A model generated the notes under the pieces. It saw nothing but the letters and a program-made list of their open reading frames with translations, was not told where the DNA came from and did no database searches. From contig NZ_JAPEPW010000001.1 of the NCBI RefSeq assembly GCF_026339955.1, forward strand, positions 4,087,001 to 4,151,000: a stretch of 64,000 bases of DNA. Direction: 5' to 3'. Shown piece by piece: positions 9,266-16,672 of the stretch. The number at the start of each line of letters is the position of its first letter. Within the stretch, counting starts at the first letter, position 1. The position numbers and the translations under genes were made by a program. Source of the stretch: Streptomyces sp. NBC_01549. Lineage in GTDB: Bacteria > Actinomycetota > Actinomycetes > Streptomycetales > Streptomycetaceae.

Positions 9266-10372
9266 GTGGCAGTCGTCGATGTATCCGAAGAGCTCAAGTC
9301 CCTCTCCTCGACCATGGAGTCGATCGAGGCCGTCCTGGACCTCGACAAGCTGAGGGCAGATGTCGCCGTGCTCGAGGAGCAGGCGGCCGCGCCGTCCCTG
9401 TGGGACGACCCGGACGAGGCGCAGAAGATCACCAGCAAGCTGAGCCACCTCCAGGCGGAGGTCAGGAAGGCCGAGGCGCTGCGCGGGCGTATCGACGATC
9501 TGAGCGTGCTCTTCGAGATGGCCGAGGAGGAGGACGACCCGGACACCCGTGCCGAGGCCGAGTCCGAGCTCGTCGCCGTCAAGAAGGCGCTGGACGAGAT
9601 GGAAGTCCGGACGCTGCTCTCCGGGGAGTACGACTCCCGTGAGGCCGTCGTCACCATCCGTGCCGAGGCAGGCGGCGTCGACGCCTCCGACTTCGCCGAG
9701 AAGCTCCAGCGCATGTACCTGCGCTGGGCCGAGCGTCACGGGTACAAGACTGAGCTCTACGAGACCTCGTACGCGGAAGAGGCGGGCATCAAGTCCACCA
9801 CCTTCGCCGTCCACGTCCCGTACGCGTACGGAACGCTGTCCGTGGAGCAGGGCACCCATCGACTCGTGCGGATCTCGCCGTTCGACAACCAGGGGCGCCG
9901 CCAGACGTCCTTCGCGGGTGTCGAGATCCTGCCCGTCGTCGAGCAGACCGATCACATCGAGATCGACGAGTCCGAACTGCGCGTCGACGTGTACCGGTCG
10001 TCCGGCCCGGGCGGTCAGGGCGTCAACACCACCGACTCCGCGGTGCGCCTCACCCACCTCCCCACCGGCATCGTCGTCTCCTGTCAGAACGAGCGGTCGC
10101 AGATCCAGAACAAGGCGAGCGCGATGAACGTGCTCCAGGCCAAGCTGCTCGAGCGGCGCCGCCAGGAGGAGCAGGCCAAGATGAACGCCCTCAAGGGCGA
10201 CGGCGGCAACTCCTGGGGAAACCAGATGCGTTCGTACGTCCTGCACCCGTACCAGATGGTCAAGGATCTGCGGACCGAGTTCGAAGTCGGTAACCCCGAG
10301 GCCGTTTTCGGCGGCGAGATCGACGGATTCATCGAGGCCGGAATTCGCTGGCGCAAGCAGCAGGAGAAGTAG
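9266..10372 (+). CDS. prfB: Peptide chain release factor 2
   Basis: RF2 terminates translation at UGA and UAA codons. The 368-residue reading frame from GTG 9266 is full length. It has the RF2 anticodon-mimic SPF (in RISPFDNQ) and the catalytic GGQ (SSGPGGQGVNTTDSAV) that triggers peptidyl-tRNA hydrolysis. A GGAGG site sits directly before the start, and a TACGCT box (9254-9259) ends six bases before it. The frame is continuous: the in-frame UGA and programmed +1 frameshift that autoregulate prfB in E. coli and many other bacteria are absent. A longer frame upstream crosses the 72-bp repeats and is not coding. A strong terminator follows 40 bp after the stop. Confidence 0.95.
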   Translation: MAVVDVSEELKSLSSTMESIEAVLDLDKLRADVAVLEEQAAAPSLWDDPDEAQKITSKLSHLQAEVRKAEALRGRIDDLSVLFEMAEEEDDPDTRAEAESELVAVKKALDEMEVRTLLSGEYDSREAVVTIRAEAGGVDASDFAEKLQRMYLRWAERHGYKTELYETSYAEEAGIKSTTFAVHVPYAYGTLSVEQGTHRLVRISPFDNQGRRQTSFAGVEILPVVEQTDHIEIDESELRVDVYRSSGPGGQGVNTTDSAVRLTHLPTGIVVSCQNERSQIQNKASAMNVLQAKLLERRRQEEQAKMNALKGDGGNSWGNQMRSYVLHPYQMVKDLRTEFEVGNPEAVFGGEIDGFIEAGIRWRKQQEK

Positions 10373-10411
10373 TTCGAGGCTTCAACATCATCTTGATGCT
10401 GCTTTGTCGAC

Positions 10412-10446
10412 AAGGCAACTGCCGCCCATCGGGCGGCAGTTGCCTT
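10412..10446 (+). terminator. Rho-independent terminator after prfB
   Basis: A 16-bp perfect stem (10412-10427 with 10431-10446) closing a three-base loop, ending in tttt. It lies 40 bp beyond the prfB stop. Confidence 0.9.
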
Positions 10447-10685
10447 TTGTGTGGGGGATTTCTGGGTTTTACGTCACAGTCACATGTCCGCACGGCAGGC
10501 AAATGTCATTGATCCGGACATCGCGTACGCAACGACCTTGACGTTGCTGTGAAAACTGGGAATGGTGGCGCGTGGCATGCGTAACTCTGGGGCGCATGTG
10601 AACCGGGGGGCTGAGAGAGCCACCTGTGACGCCGTGGCCCCGGGCGCTGCTCCATTGACGATCAGCTACTGGGGGTAGCAAACAT

Positions 10686-11312
10686 ATGACCAAGAAGACG
10701 CGGATCCGCGTGGCACGCATAGCAGCCGGTGTGGTGATCGCCGCCGGTGCTTCGCTGACTGCCGCGGGTGCCGCCTCGGCTCTCGACATCAATGTCGGTG
10801 TCACGATCGACGGAGACCCGAGCCCCACCCCGACCGAGACGGGCATTCCCACCACCCTCCCGACCGACCCGACGACGGACCCGGGTACGCCCACTGACCC
10901 GGGCACGCCGACCGACCCGACGACGGACCCGGGTACGCCCACGGACCCGGCCACGCCCACCACGCCGCCGACGGACGACCCCACCGACCCCACCGAGAAC
11001 CCCACCGAGCCCACCGACCCGACGGACAACCCGACGGACGGTTCCGGCACCGGCACCGGTACCGGTGGCAATGACAGCAACCCCGACGGTGGCTCCAAGC
11101 CCGTCGAGCAGGGCAAGGGTTCCTCCGTCCTGACCGACACCGGCGCGAACACCTCGTCCGACACCTCCGCCCAGGGCAAGAAGGGGCAGCTGGCCGAGAC
11201 GGGTGCCGGCGAGACCGCGTTCCTGCTGGTCGGCGCCGCCACGATGATCGCGGGCGGTATCGGCTTCCGTCTGCTGCCGCGCCTCGCGAACGGCCGCGGC
11301 GCCGCTGCCTGA
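10686..11312 (+). CDS. LAETG-motif cell-wall-anchored Pro/Thr-rich surface protein
   Basis: A 208-residue exported protein. An N-terminal signal peptide (MTKKTRIRVARIAAG then a hydrophobic core and ASA cleavage region) is followed by a low-complexity stalk of TDPGTPTDP-type repeats. The C-terminal sorting signal is LAETG, a hydrophobic helix and a basic tail (RLLPRLANGRG). LAXTG is the motif expected for Streptomyces class E sortases, which would link the Thr to peptidoglycan. No sortase gene is visible nearby. Start is ATG 10686 with GGGGG about 12 bases upstream. The stalk has no recognisable functional domain, so a spacer or surface-display role is inference. Confidence 0.85.
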   Translation: MTKKTRIRVARIAAGVVIAAGASLTAAGAASALDINVGVTIDGDPSPTPTETGIPTTLPTDPTTDPGTPTDPGTPTDPTTDPGTPTDPATPTTPPTDDPTDPTENPTEPTDPTDNPTDGSGTGTGTGGNDSNPDGGSKPVEQGKGSSVLTDTGANTSSDTSAQGKKGQLAETGAGETAFLLVGAATMIAGGIGFRLLPRLANGRGAAA

Positions 11313-11328
11313 CGCAGCTGAACACAGC

Positions 11329-11371
11329 ACGAGAGGGGCCCGGAGCGGCTTGCTCCGGGCCCCTCTCGTGT
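11329..11371. terminator. Strong hairpin terminator
   Basis: A 19-bp perfect inverted repeat (11329-11347 with 11353-11371) with a five-base loop, 16 bp after the LAETG gene. It has no strong T-tract, but the stem is very stable. It lies between convergent genes and could serve both. Confidence 0.85.
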
Positions 11372-11428
11372 CAGGTGCGCCATCACGCACATCGTCAGGC
11401 GCATCAGGGGTGGTTCAAAGAGGGATCG

Positions 11429-11480
11429 CCTCGGATGGTGACCGCCTCGGATTCAGATGGTGACCACCTCGGATGGTGAC
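11429..11480. repeat. Short imperfect repeats of cctcggatggtgacc
   Basis: Three imperfect copies of cctcggatggtgac(c) at about 11429-11443, 11444-11465 (with an insertion) and 11467-11480. They sit in the gap between two convergent genes. Function unknown. Confidence 0.5.
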
Positions 11481-11508
11481 AGTGGTCACACCGCCGCTCT
11501 CGCGAGAC

Positions 11509-11700
11509 TCATGCCGTCTGGTGCGCCAGCAGTGCCACCGCCGCGATCAGTACGGCGAGCAGCGCGATCAGCGCCATCGGGTTCAGTCCCGCGAAGGGGC
11601 TCTCCTGCTGCAGCCGCTCCCGGTTCGCACGGCAGACCGCGCAGCGGCCCTCGCTGACGGGCGCCGCGCAGTTCGCGCACACCAATCGGTCGTACGTCAT
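11509..11700 (-). CDS. Small zinc-ribbon membrane protein
   Basis: A 63-residue protein from ATG 11700 behind an excellent AAGGAGGG site. The first half is a zinc ribbon with CxxC pairs (CANC ... CAVC). The second half is one hydrophobic helix (ALIALLAVLIAAVALLA) that should insert in the membrane with a very short tail. Function is unknown; the layout suits a membrane-tethered metal-binding or adaptor protein. It is convergent with the LAETG gene and divergent from ftsE. Confidence 0.8.
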   Translation of the reverse strand: MTYDRLVCANCAAPVSEGRCAVCRANRERLQQESPFAGLNPMALIALLAVLIAAVALLAHQTA

Positions 11701-12100
11701 GCGCTTGCCCTCCTTGCGCCGTTCACCGCTTACATAACGCTGCGGGGAACGCAAGCGTTCCCCCTCCACTGTGCCAGGTTCCGCGGAAATCGGCGCGGCT
11801 CGCCTTATCCTGCCCTGCGCTCCGCGGGTTAGGCGGGGAAACGGGCGCTTCCGGAGGGGCGGGCGGGGTCGGGTCCGCGGTTGCACACCGGTGGAGACCG
11901 GTGGAGGCAGGGCGCGCGGTTCACCGTGCCCCTACGGGGGCGCCCGTACAAAGGCCCGTACAAAAGGGCCCCGCAAAAGACCTGCACAAAAACGCACAAG
12001 CCCCGCACAACCCCCGCGCAACCCTGACCGGCGACTGCGCTCGTGCACCCGGTTCGCGTATGGTCACGCTCACCTACCCCCGGCGACCCGTGGTGCATCC
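11701..12100. promoter_or_regulatory. Divergent intergenic region upstream of ftsE
   Basis: A 400-bp gap. It contains a 13-bp tandem duplication, gcccgtacaaag-like, at 11941-11966. A candidate -10 box TATGGT lies at 12059-12064, with a weak -35 (tgcgct) 17 bp upstream. That would start transcription about 30 bases before ftsE. No gene seen. Confidence 0.45.
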
Positions 12101-12790
12101 GTGATCCGATTCGACAGTGTCTCCAAGGTCTACCCCAAGCAGACCCGCCCCGCTCTCAGGGATGTCACCCTGGAGGTCGAGCGTGGTGAGTTCGTGTTCC
12201 TCGTGGGGTCCTCCGGCTCCGGAAAGTCCACCTTCCTGCGGCTGATCCTCCGCGAGGAGCGGACCAGCCAAGGCCAGGTGCACGTCCTGGGCAAGGACCT
12301 CGCGCGCCTCTCCAACTGGAAGGTGCCGCAGATGCGCCGCCAGCTGGGAACCGTCTTCCAGGACTTCCGCCTGCTGCCGAACAAGACGGTCTCCGAGAAC
12401 GTCGCCTTCGCGCAGGAGGTCATCGGCAAGTCCCGTGGCGAGATCCGCAAGTCCGTGCCCCAGGTGCTCGACCTCGTCGGGCTCGGCGGCAAGGAGGACC
12501 GGATGCCCGGCGAGCTGTCCGGTGGTGAGCAGCAGCGCGTGGCCATCGCGAGAGCCTTCGTGAACCGGCCCAAGCTCCTCATCGCGGACGAGCCGACCGG
12601 CAACCTCGACCCCCAGACCTCCGTCGGCATCATGAAGCTGCTCGACCGCATCAACCGGACGGGCACCACCGTGCTGATGGCGACGCACGACCAGAACATC
12701 GTGGACCAGATGCGCAAGCGCGTCATCGAGCTGGAGCAGGGCCGCCTCGTCCGCGACCAGGCGCGCGGCGTCTACGGCTACCAGCACTGA
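12101..12790 (+). CDS. ftsE: Cell-division ABC transporter ATP-binding protein FtsE
   Basis: FtsE is the cytoplasmic ATPase of the FtsEX complex, which regulates peptidoglycan hydrolases at the membrane. The 229-residue protein from GTG 12101 (MIRFDSVSKVY) has the family length. Motifs are Walker A (GSSGSGKST), the Q-loop (VFQDFRLLPNKTV), the ABC signature (LSGGEQQR), Walker B (LLIADEPTGNLD) and the switch His (ATHDQ). The ribosome site is weak. ftsX follows after 31 bp in the conserved two-gene order. Confidence 0.95.
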   Translation: MIRFDSVSKVYPKQTRPALRDVTLEVERGEFVFLVGSSGSGKSTFLRLILREERTSQGQVHVLGKDLARLSNWKVPQMRRQLGTVFQDFRLLPNKTVSENVAFAQEVIGKSRGEIRKSVPQVLDLVGLGGKEDRMPGELSGGEQQRVAIARAFVNRPKLLIADEPTGNLDPQTSVGIMKLLDRINRTGTTVLMATHDQNIVDQMRKRVIELEQGRLVRDQARGVYGYQH

Positions 12791-12821
12791 CGACGGTCCA
12801 CGGAAAGGCTTAGCAGACGCC

Positions 12822-13739
12822 ATGCGCGCCCAGTTCGTTCTGTCGGAGATCGGTGTCGGTCTCCGTCGCAATCTGACGATGACCTTCGCGGTCGTCGTCT
12901 CGGTCGCCCTCTCCCTCGCTCTGTTCGGCGGTTCGCTGCTGATGAGCGACCAGGTGAGCACCATGAAGGGCTACTGGTACGACAAGGTCAACGTTTCGAT
13001 CTTCCTCTGCAACAAGAGTGACGCGGAGTCCGACCCCAACTGCGCCAAGGGGGCCGTGACCGCCGAGCAGAAGACCCAGATCAAGAGTGACTTGGGCAAG
13101 ATGTCCGTCGTCGAGAAGGTCTCGTACGAGTCGTCGGACCAGGCGTACAAGCACTACAAGGAGCAGTTCGGCGACTCCCCGCTGGCCAGCTCCCTCACGC
13201 CGGACCAGATGCAGGAGTCGTACCGCATCAAGCTGAAGGACCCGCAGAAGTACCAGGTCATCGCGACCGCCTTCGACGGCCGTGACGGCGTGCAGTCCGT
13301 GCAGGACCAGAAGGGCATCCTGGACAACCTCTTCGGGCTTCTCAACGGCATGAACTGGGCCGCGCGCGCGGTGATGGCGATGATGCTCGTGGTCGCCCTG
13401 ATGCTGATCGTCAACACGGTGCGTGTCTCGGCGTTCAGTCGACGCAGGGAAACCGGCATCATGCGGCTCGTGGGCGCCTCCGGGTTCTACATCCAGGCGC
13501 CGTTCATCATGGAGGCCGCGGTCGCCGGACTGATCGGCGGAGGCGTCGCCTGCGGATTCCTGTTGGTCGCGCGGTACTTCATCATCGATCACGGCCTCGC
13601 GCTGTCCCAGAAGCTGAATCTGATCAACTTCATCGGCTGGGACGCCGTGCTCACCAAGCTGCCGCTCATCCTCGCGACGAGTCTGCTGATGCCCGCGCTT
13701 GCCGCGTTCTTCGCGTTGCGCAAGTACCTGAAGGTGTGA
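12822..13739 (+). CDS. ftsX: Cell-division protein FtsX
   Basis: A 305-residue four-helix membrane subunit of FtsEX. The first helix lies near residues 20-42 (MTFAVVVSVALSLALFGGSLL). A large extracytoplasmic loop follows, with two cysteines (LCNKSDAESDPNCAKG) that could pair. Three C-terminal helices include the FtsX permease block SAFSRRRETGIMRLVGAS. FtsX transmits ATP-driven changes from FtsE to cell-wall hydrolases outside. Start is ATG 12822. A hairpin terminator lies 12 bp after the stop. Confidence 0.95.
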   Translation: MRAQFVLSEIGVGLRRNLTMTFAVVVSVALSLALFGGSLLMSDQVSTMKGYWYDKVNVSIFLCNKSDAESDPNCAKGAVTAEQKTQIKSDLGKMSVVEKVSYESSDQAYKHYKEQFGDSPLASSLTPDQMQESYRIKLKDPQKYQVIATAFDGRDGVQSVQDQKGILDNLFGLLNGMNWAARAVMAMMLVVALMLIVNTVRVSAFSRRRETGIMRLVGASGFYIQAPFIMEAAVAGLIGGGVACGFLLVARYFIIDHGLALSQKLNLINFIGWDAVLTKLPLILATSLLMPALAAFFALRKYLKV

Positions 13740-13751
13740 CGCATGCCAAGG

Positions 13752-13781
13752 GGGCCGTACTGCCAACCGGCGGTACGGCCC
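13752..13781 (+). terminator. Terminator after ftsX
   Basis: Inverted repeat gggccgtac ... gtacggccc (13752-13760 and 13773-13781) with further inner pairing and a four-base loop, ending in ttt. It separates ftsEX from the protease gene. Confidence 0.75.
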
Positions 13782-13792
13782 TTTGCGTTGTC

Positions 13793-13798
13793 CTAGAC
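13793..13798 (+). promoter_or_regulatory. Candidate -10 box (TAGACT) for a leaderless protease mRNA
   Basis: TAGACT ends eight bases before the ATG at 13807, and no Shine-Dalgarno sequence lies between. That spacing would start transcription at or next to the start codon. The preceding terminator makes an independent promoter necessary. Confidence 0.45.
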
Positions 13799-13806
13799 TC
13801 ACCGCC

Positions 13807-14973
13807 ATGTCAGGCCGAGACCTGTTCTGTCAGCCCCGCCGCGCAGGCCGCGGGGCCGCCCTGACATTGCTTTTCGCGAGCGTTCTCGTCGCGGGGGCCG
13901 CGACCGGGTCGTTCGGTGACCCCGACCGGAGAACCCCGCCCCCTTCGGCGCGTACGACCCCGGCGGCCCACCGCGAGACGGTCACCGACGCGGCCGCCGA
14001 GGCGATGGCCGACGGCAAGTCCCCGATGGAGGCCGCCGAGCGGGCCGTCAGCCGCAGCGGAGACCGCTGGGGCGCCGTCTACTCCCAGGGCGAGTACGAG
14101 GAGTTCGAGGAGGCCCTCGACGGCCAGTACACGGGCGTGGGGCTGTGGGCCCGGCGCGAGCGTGACGGCCGGATCGAGGTGACCCGGGTGCAGAGCGGCT
14201 CGCCCGCGGCAGCCGCGGGGATCCGCAAGGGCGACCGGCTGCGCAGCGTCGACGGCGAGAAGGTGGACGGCCGGCCGGTCACCGAGGTCGTCTCCTTACT
14301 GCGCGGGGACGCGGACGACGCCGCCGCCGGTACGAAGGTCTCCCTCGGCCTCGAGCGCGGCACACGCGCGTGGAGCGAGACGCTGCGCCGGGCGAGGCTG
14401 TCCACGGACTCCGTGACCGTCCACAAGCTCCCCGGCGGCGTCACCGTGATCAAGGTCGCCGCCTTCACCAAGGGCGTCGGCGACGCCGTACGGACCGCCG
14501 TCGAGCAGACCCCCAAGCACGCCGGGATCGTCCTCGACCTGCGGGGCAACTCCGGCGGACTGGTCACCGAGGCCGTCACCGCCGCCTCCGCCTTCCTCGA
14601 CGGCGGCCTCGTCGCCACCTACGACGTCAACGGCGCGCAGCGCTCCCTGCACGCCGATCCCGGGGGCGAAACCACCAGACCCCTGGTCGCGCTCGTCGAC
14701 GGCGGCACGATGAGCGCGGCCGAGCTGCTCACCGGGGCCCTCCAGGACCGCGGCCGTGCGGTCGTCGTGGGCTCCAGGACCTTCGGCAAGGGCTCGATCC
14801 AGATGCCGAGCCGGCTGCCCGACGGCTCCGTCGCCGAGCTGACCGTCGGCCACTACCGCACCCCCGCCGGGCACACCGTCGACGGGCGGGGCATCACCCC
14901 CGACCTGGAGGTGGACGCGGAGGCCCTGGAGCGGGCGGAGACCGTACTCAGCGGCCTCGGCGACCCTTCGTAG
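13807..14973 (+). CDS. S41 family carboxy-terminal processing protease
   Basis: A 388-residue secreted or membrane-anchored serine protease. An N-terminal hydrophobic segment (residues about 18-38) precedes a PDZ domain (around residues 115-195, with SPAAAAGIRKGDRLRSVDG) and a tail-specific protease domain. The catalytic Ser lies in GGTMSAAELL and the catalytic Lys in RTFGKGSIQ, the standard Ser/Lys dyad. Such enzymes trim C-termini of extracytoplasmic proteins. It sits between ftsX and smpB; a link to FtsX-controlled wall hydrolysis is suggestive only. Start is ATG 13807; a slightly longer frame from 13783 overlaps the terminator and is unlikely. Confidence 0.9.
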   Translation: MSGRDLFCQPRRAGRGAALTLLFASVLVAGAATGSFGDPDRRTPPPSARTTPAAHRETVTDAAAEAMADGKSPMEAAERAVSRSGDRWGAVYSQGEYEEFEEALDGQYTGVGLWARRERDGRIEVTRVQSGSPAAAAGIRKGDRLRSVDGEKVDGRPVTEVVSLLRGDADDAAAGTKVSLGLERGTRAWSETLRRARLSTDSVTVHKLPGGVTVIKVAAFTKGVGDAVRTAVEQTPKHAGIVLDLRGNSGGLVTEAVTAASAFLDGGLVATYDVNGAQRSLHADPGGETTRPLVALVDGGTMSAAELLTGALQDRGRAVVVGSRTFGKGSIQMPSRLPDGSVAELTVGHYRTPAGHTVDGRGITPDLEVDAEALERAETVLSGLGDPS

Positions 14974-15045
14974 TCACCAGCGCGGTGCTGCCGTAATCGG
15001 CGCTGCTGTAATCGGCTTTCCCCCGGACCCCCCTGTAGTGCGAAA

Positions 15046-15600
15046 ATGGTCAGCACTATGAGTAAGGGAATGTACGTACCGAAGGAGTCCCAGCCCAAGC
15101 AGGGCGGAGGGGCCGCGAAGGCCAAGGACGGCAAGCGCAAGATCGTCGCGCAGAACAAGAAGGCACGCCACGACTACGCGATCATCGACACCTACGAGGC
15201 CGGGCTCGTGCTCACCGGCACCGAGGTCAAGTCGCTGCGCCAGGGACGCGCCTCGCTGACCGACGGCTTCGTCCAGATCGACGGGAACGAGGCGTGGCTG
15301 CACAACGCCCACATCCCCGAGTACAGCCAGGGCACCTGGACCAACCACACGGTGCGCCGCAAGCGCAAGCTGCTCCTGCACCGCGAGGAGATCGACAAGC
15401 TGGAGTCGAAGTCCCAGGAGACGGGTCACACGATCGTGCCCCTCGCCCTGTACTTCAAGGACGGTCGCGCGAAGGCCGAGATCGCGCTCGCCCGCGGTAA
15501 GAAGGAGTACGACAAGCGGCAGACCCTGCGCGAGAAGCAGGACCGCCGGGAGTCGGACCGCGCGATCGCGGCGGCGAAGCGGAAGCAGCGGGGCGCGTAG
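15046..15600 (+). CDS. smpB: SsrA-binding protein SmpB
   Basis: SmpB binds tmRNA and positions it in stalled ribosomes for trans-translation. The core KIVAQNKKARHDYAIIDTYEAGLVLTG and GTEVKSLRQGR blocks are diagnostic, as is the basic tail (KKEYDKRQTLREKQDRRESDRAIAAAKR) that mimics mRNA in the ribosome. Three in-frame ATGs compete: 15046, 15058 and 15070 (MYVPKES). I annotate the longest. The 15070 start begins the conserved part and may be the true one, but its AAGGGA is too close to be a good ribosome site. The tmRNA partner gene follows 123 bp downstream. Confidence 0.93.
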   Translation: MVSTMSKGMYVPKESQPKQGGGAAKAKDGKRKIVAQNKKARHDYAIIDTYEAGLVLTGTEVKSLRQGRASLTDGFVQIDGNEAWLHNAHIPEYSQGTWTNHTVRRKRKLLLHREEIDKLESKSQETGHTIVPLALYFKDGRAKAEIALARGKKEYDKRQTLREKQDRRESDRAIAAAKRKQRGA

Positions 15601-15723
15601 CCACGGGTATGGCGCGTGGCCACGGGAATATGGTGGCACCGTCGTGCGTTGGTCACGTACGATGGGATCTGCACCTCACAGCGGGTGCGCAACCCTCCTC
15701 GGAGGGGCTTGAAAAAACAACAT

Positions 15724-16109
15724 GGGGATGATCGGTTTCGACAGCGGATGTCGAAGCAGGGGAAGCGTGTCGAGGAAGCGACAATGATCTCGTTAACCAT
15801 ATGTCGCAACCAATAATCGCCAATTCCAAGAGCGATTCCCAGTCCTTCGCCCTCGCTGCCTAATAAGCAGTGAGTGAAGGACCCTTAATGGGTGTCAGCC
15901 CGGGGGTGTTCCCGACCCGGACCCTGGCATAATCTAGGGAACTAAACCATCGAGCCCGGTCACGGGGTTCGATGGGAAATCAAACAGTGGCTGGGCCCGT
16001 CGGCGACTTGTTCGCGTGATCGCCGGGGCCGAGAAAATCGCAGCGAACTGCACACGGAGAAGCCCTGATTCTGCACCGGTGGACGCGGGTTCGATTCCCG
16101 CCATCTCCA
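15724..16109 (+). ncRNA. ssrA: tmRNA (transfer-messenger RNA)
   Basis: The 5' end GGGGATG pairs with CATCTCC at 16102-16108, forming the tRNA-like acceptor, with discriminator A at 16109. The T arm GGGTTCGATTCCC is at 16088-16100. The tag frame runs from 15819 to two stops at 15861-15866 and encodes ANSKSDSQSFALAA, a proteolysis tag with the usual ALAA end. CCA is not encoded, so it is added after transcription. The 3' boundary is inferred from acceptor pairing. smpB lies immediately upstream. Confidence 0.95.
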
Positions 16110-16147
16110 CGATCAGGAGGTCCTCCCGGACCTCCACATCCCATGTG

Positions 16148-16187
16148 GGCAAAGGCCCCGTCGCTTTCGAGCGGCGGGGCCTTTGCC
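16148..16187 (+). terminator. Terminator after tmRNA
   Basis: An 18-bp stem (16148-16165 with 16170-16187) closed by a TTCG tetraloop. It allows G-T pairing at one position and lies 39 bp beyond the tmRNA 3' end. Confidence 0.9.
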
Positions 16188-16190
16188 ATG

Positions 16191-16672
16191 CCCGGTGACC
16201 GACGGCGCCGATCCTGCCGGGTGGTCGACCGGAGGGTGGTTTTCGGCCAACTCTGGCGCGGGATGGCCTGCCGGGCCCACCCCGCCGGCCTCCGTCTTCA
16301 CGGGAGGCGCACAGGTAATCCCCTGTTTGTGCACGGGACTTGCTCGCGTCGGGGGCCGTGGACCGCCATGGGCGCTATCGCGCCACGCCGTTCCGGCTTC
16401 GAAATATCCCTTGTCCTGTCCCGGTCATCCCTGCCTATGGTGATCGCCGCGCCTGGCCGAGTCTGACCCCTCGGCCGACGCGCGAGTCAATGGGCGACCG
16501 GGGGAACACCGTCGCCACGGGGAGGGAAAGACCGTCATGCCGCGATACCGCCGTGCCTGTGTCTGCCGCCGGGGCCTCCGTGCCGAGGCGGCGAGCTGAG
16601 CTTCACGCATCTCCTCCGCCCCTCCGGACGGGCGCCCCCGCCTGCCCTCCACCGCGATGAAGGAATGCTTCC
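16191..16672. other. Intergenic region between tmRNA and the polymorphic toxin gene
   Basis: A gap of about 480 bp with no convincing gene, RNA or strong inverted repeat. It must hold the toxin-gene promoter, but I cannot assign one. No second copy of the tmRNA 3' end occurs in the window. Confidence 0.4.

Noticed and set aside
11771..12100. Longer FtsE starting at 11771
   Set aside because: The extra 110 residues are Arg/Pro/Lys-rich with no family match; FtsE homologues start at MIRF, giving the normal 229 residues.
16085..16109. tmRNA 3' end as an attachment site for the toxin island
   Set aside because: tmRNA genes are common integration targets and the island starts right after it, but I find no second copy of the 3' end and no integrase gene in the window.
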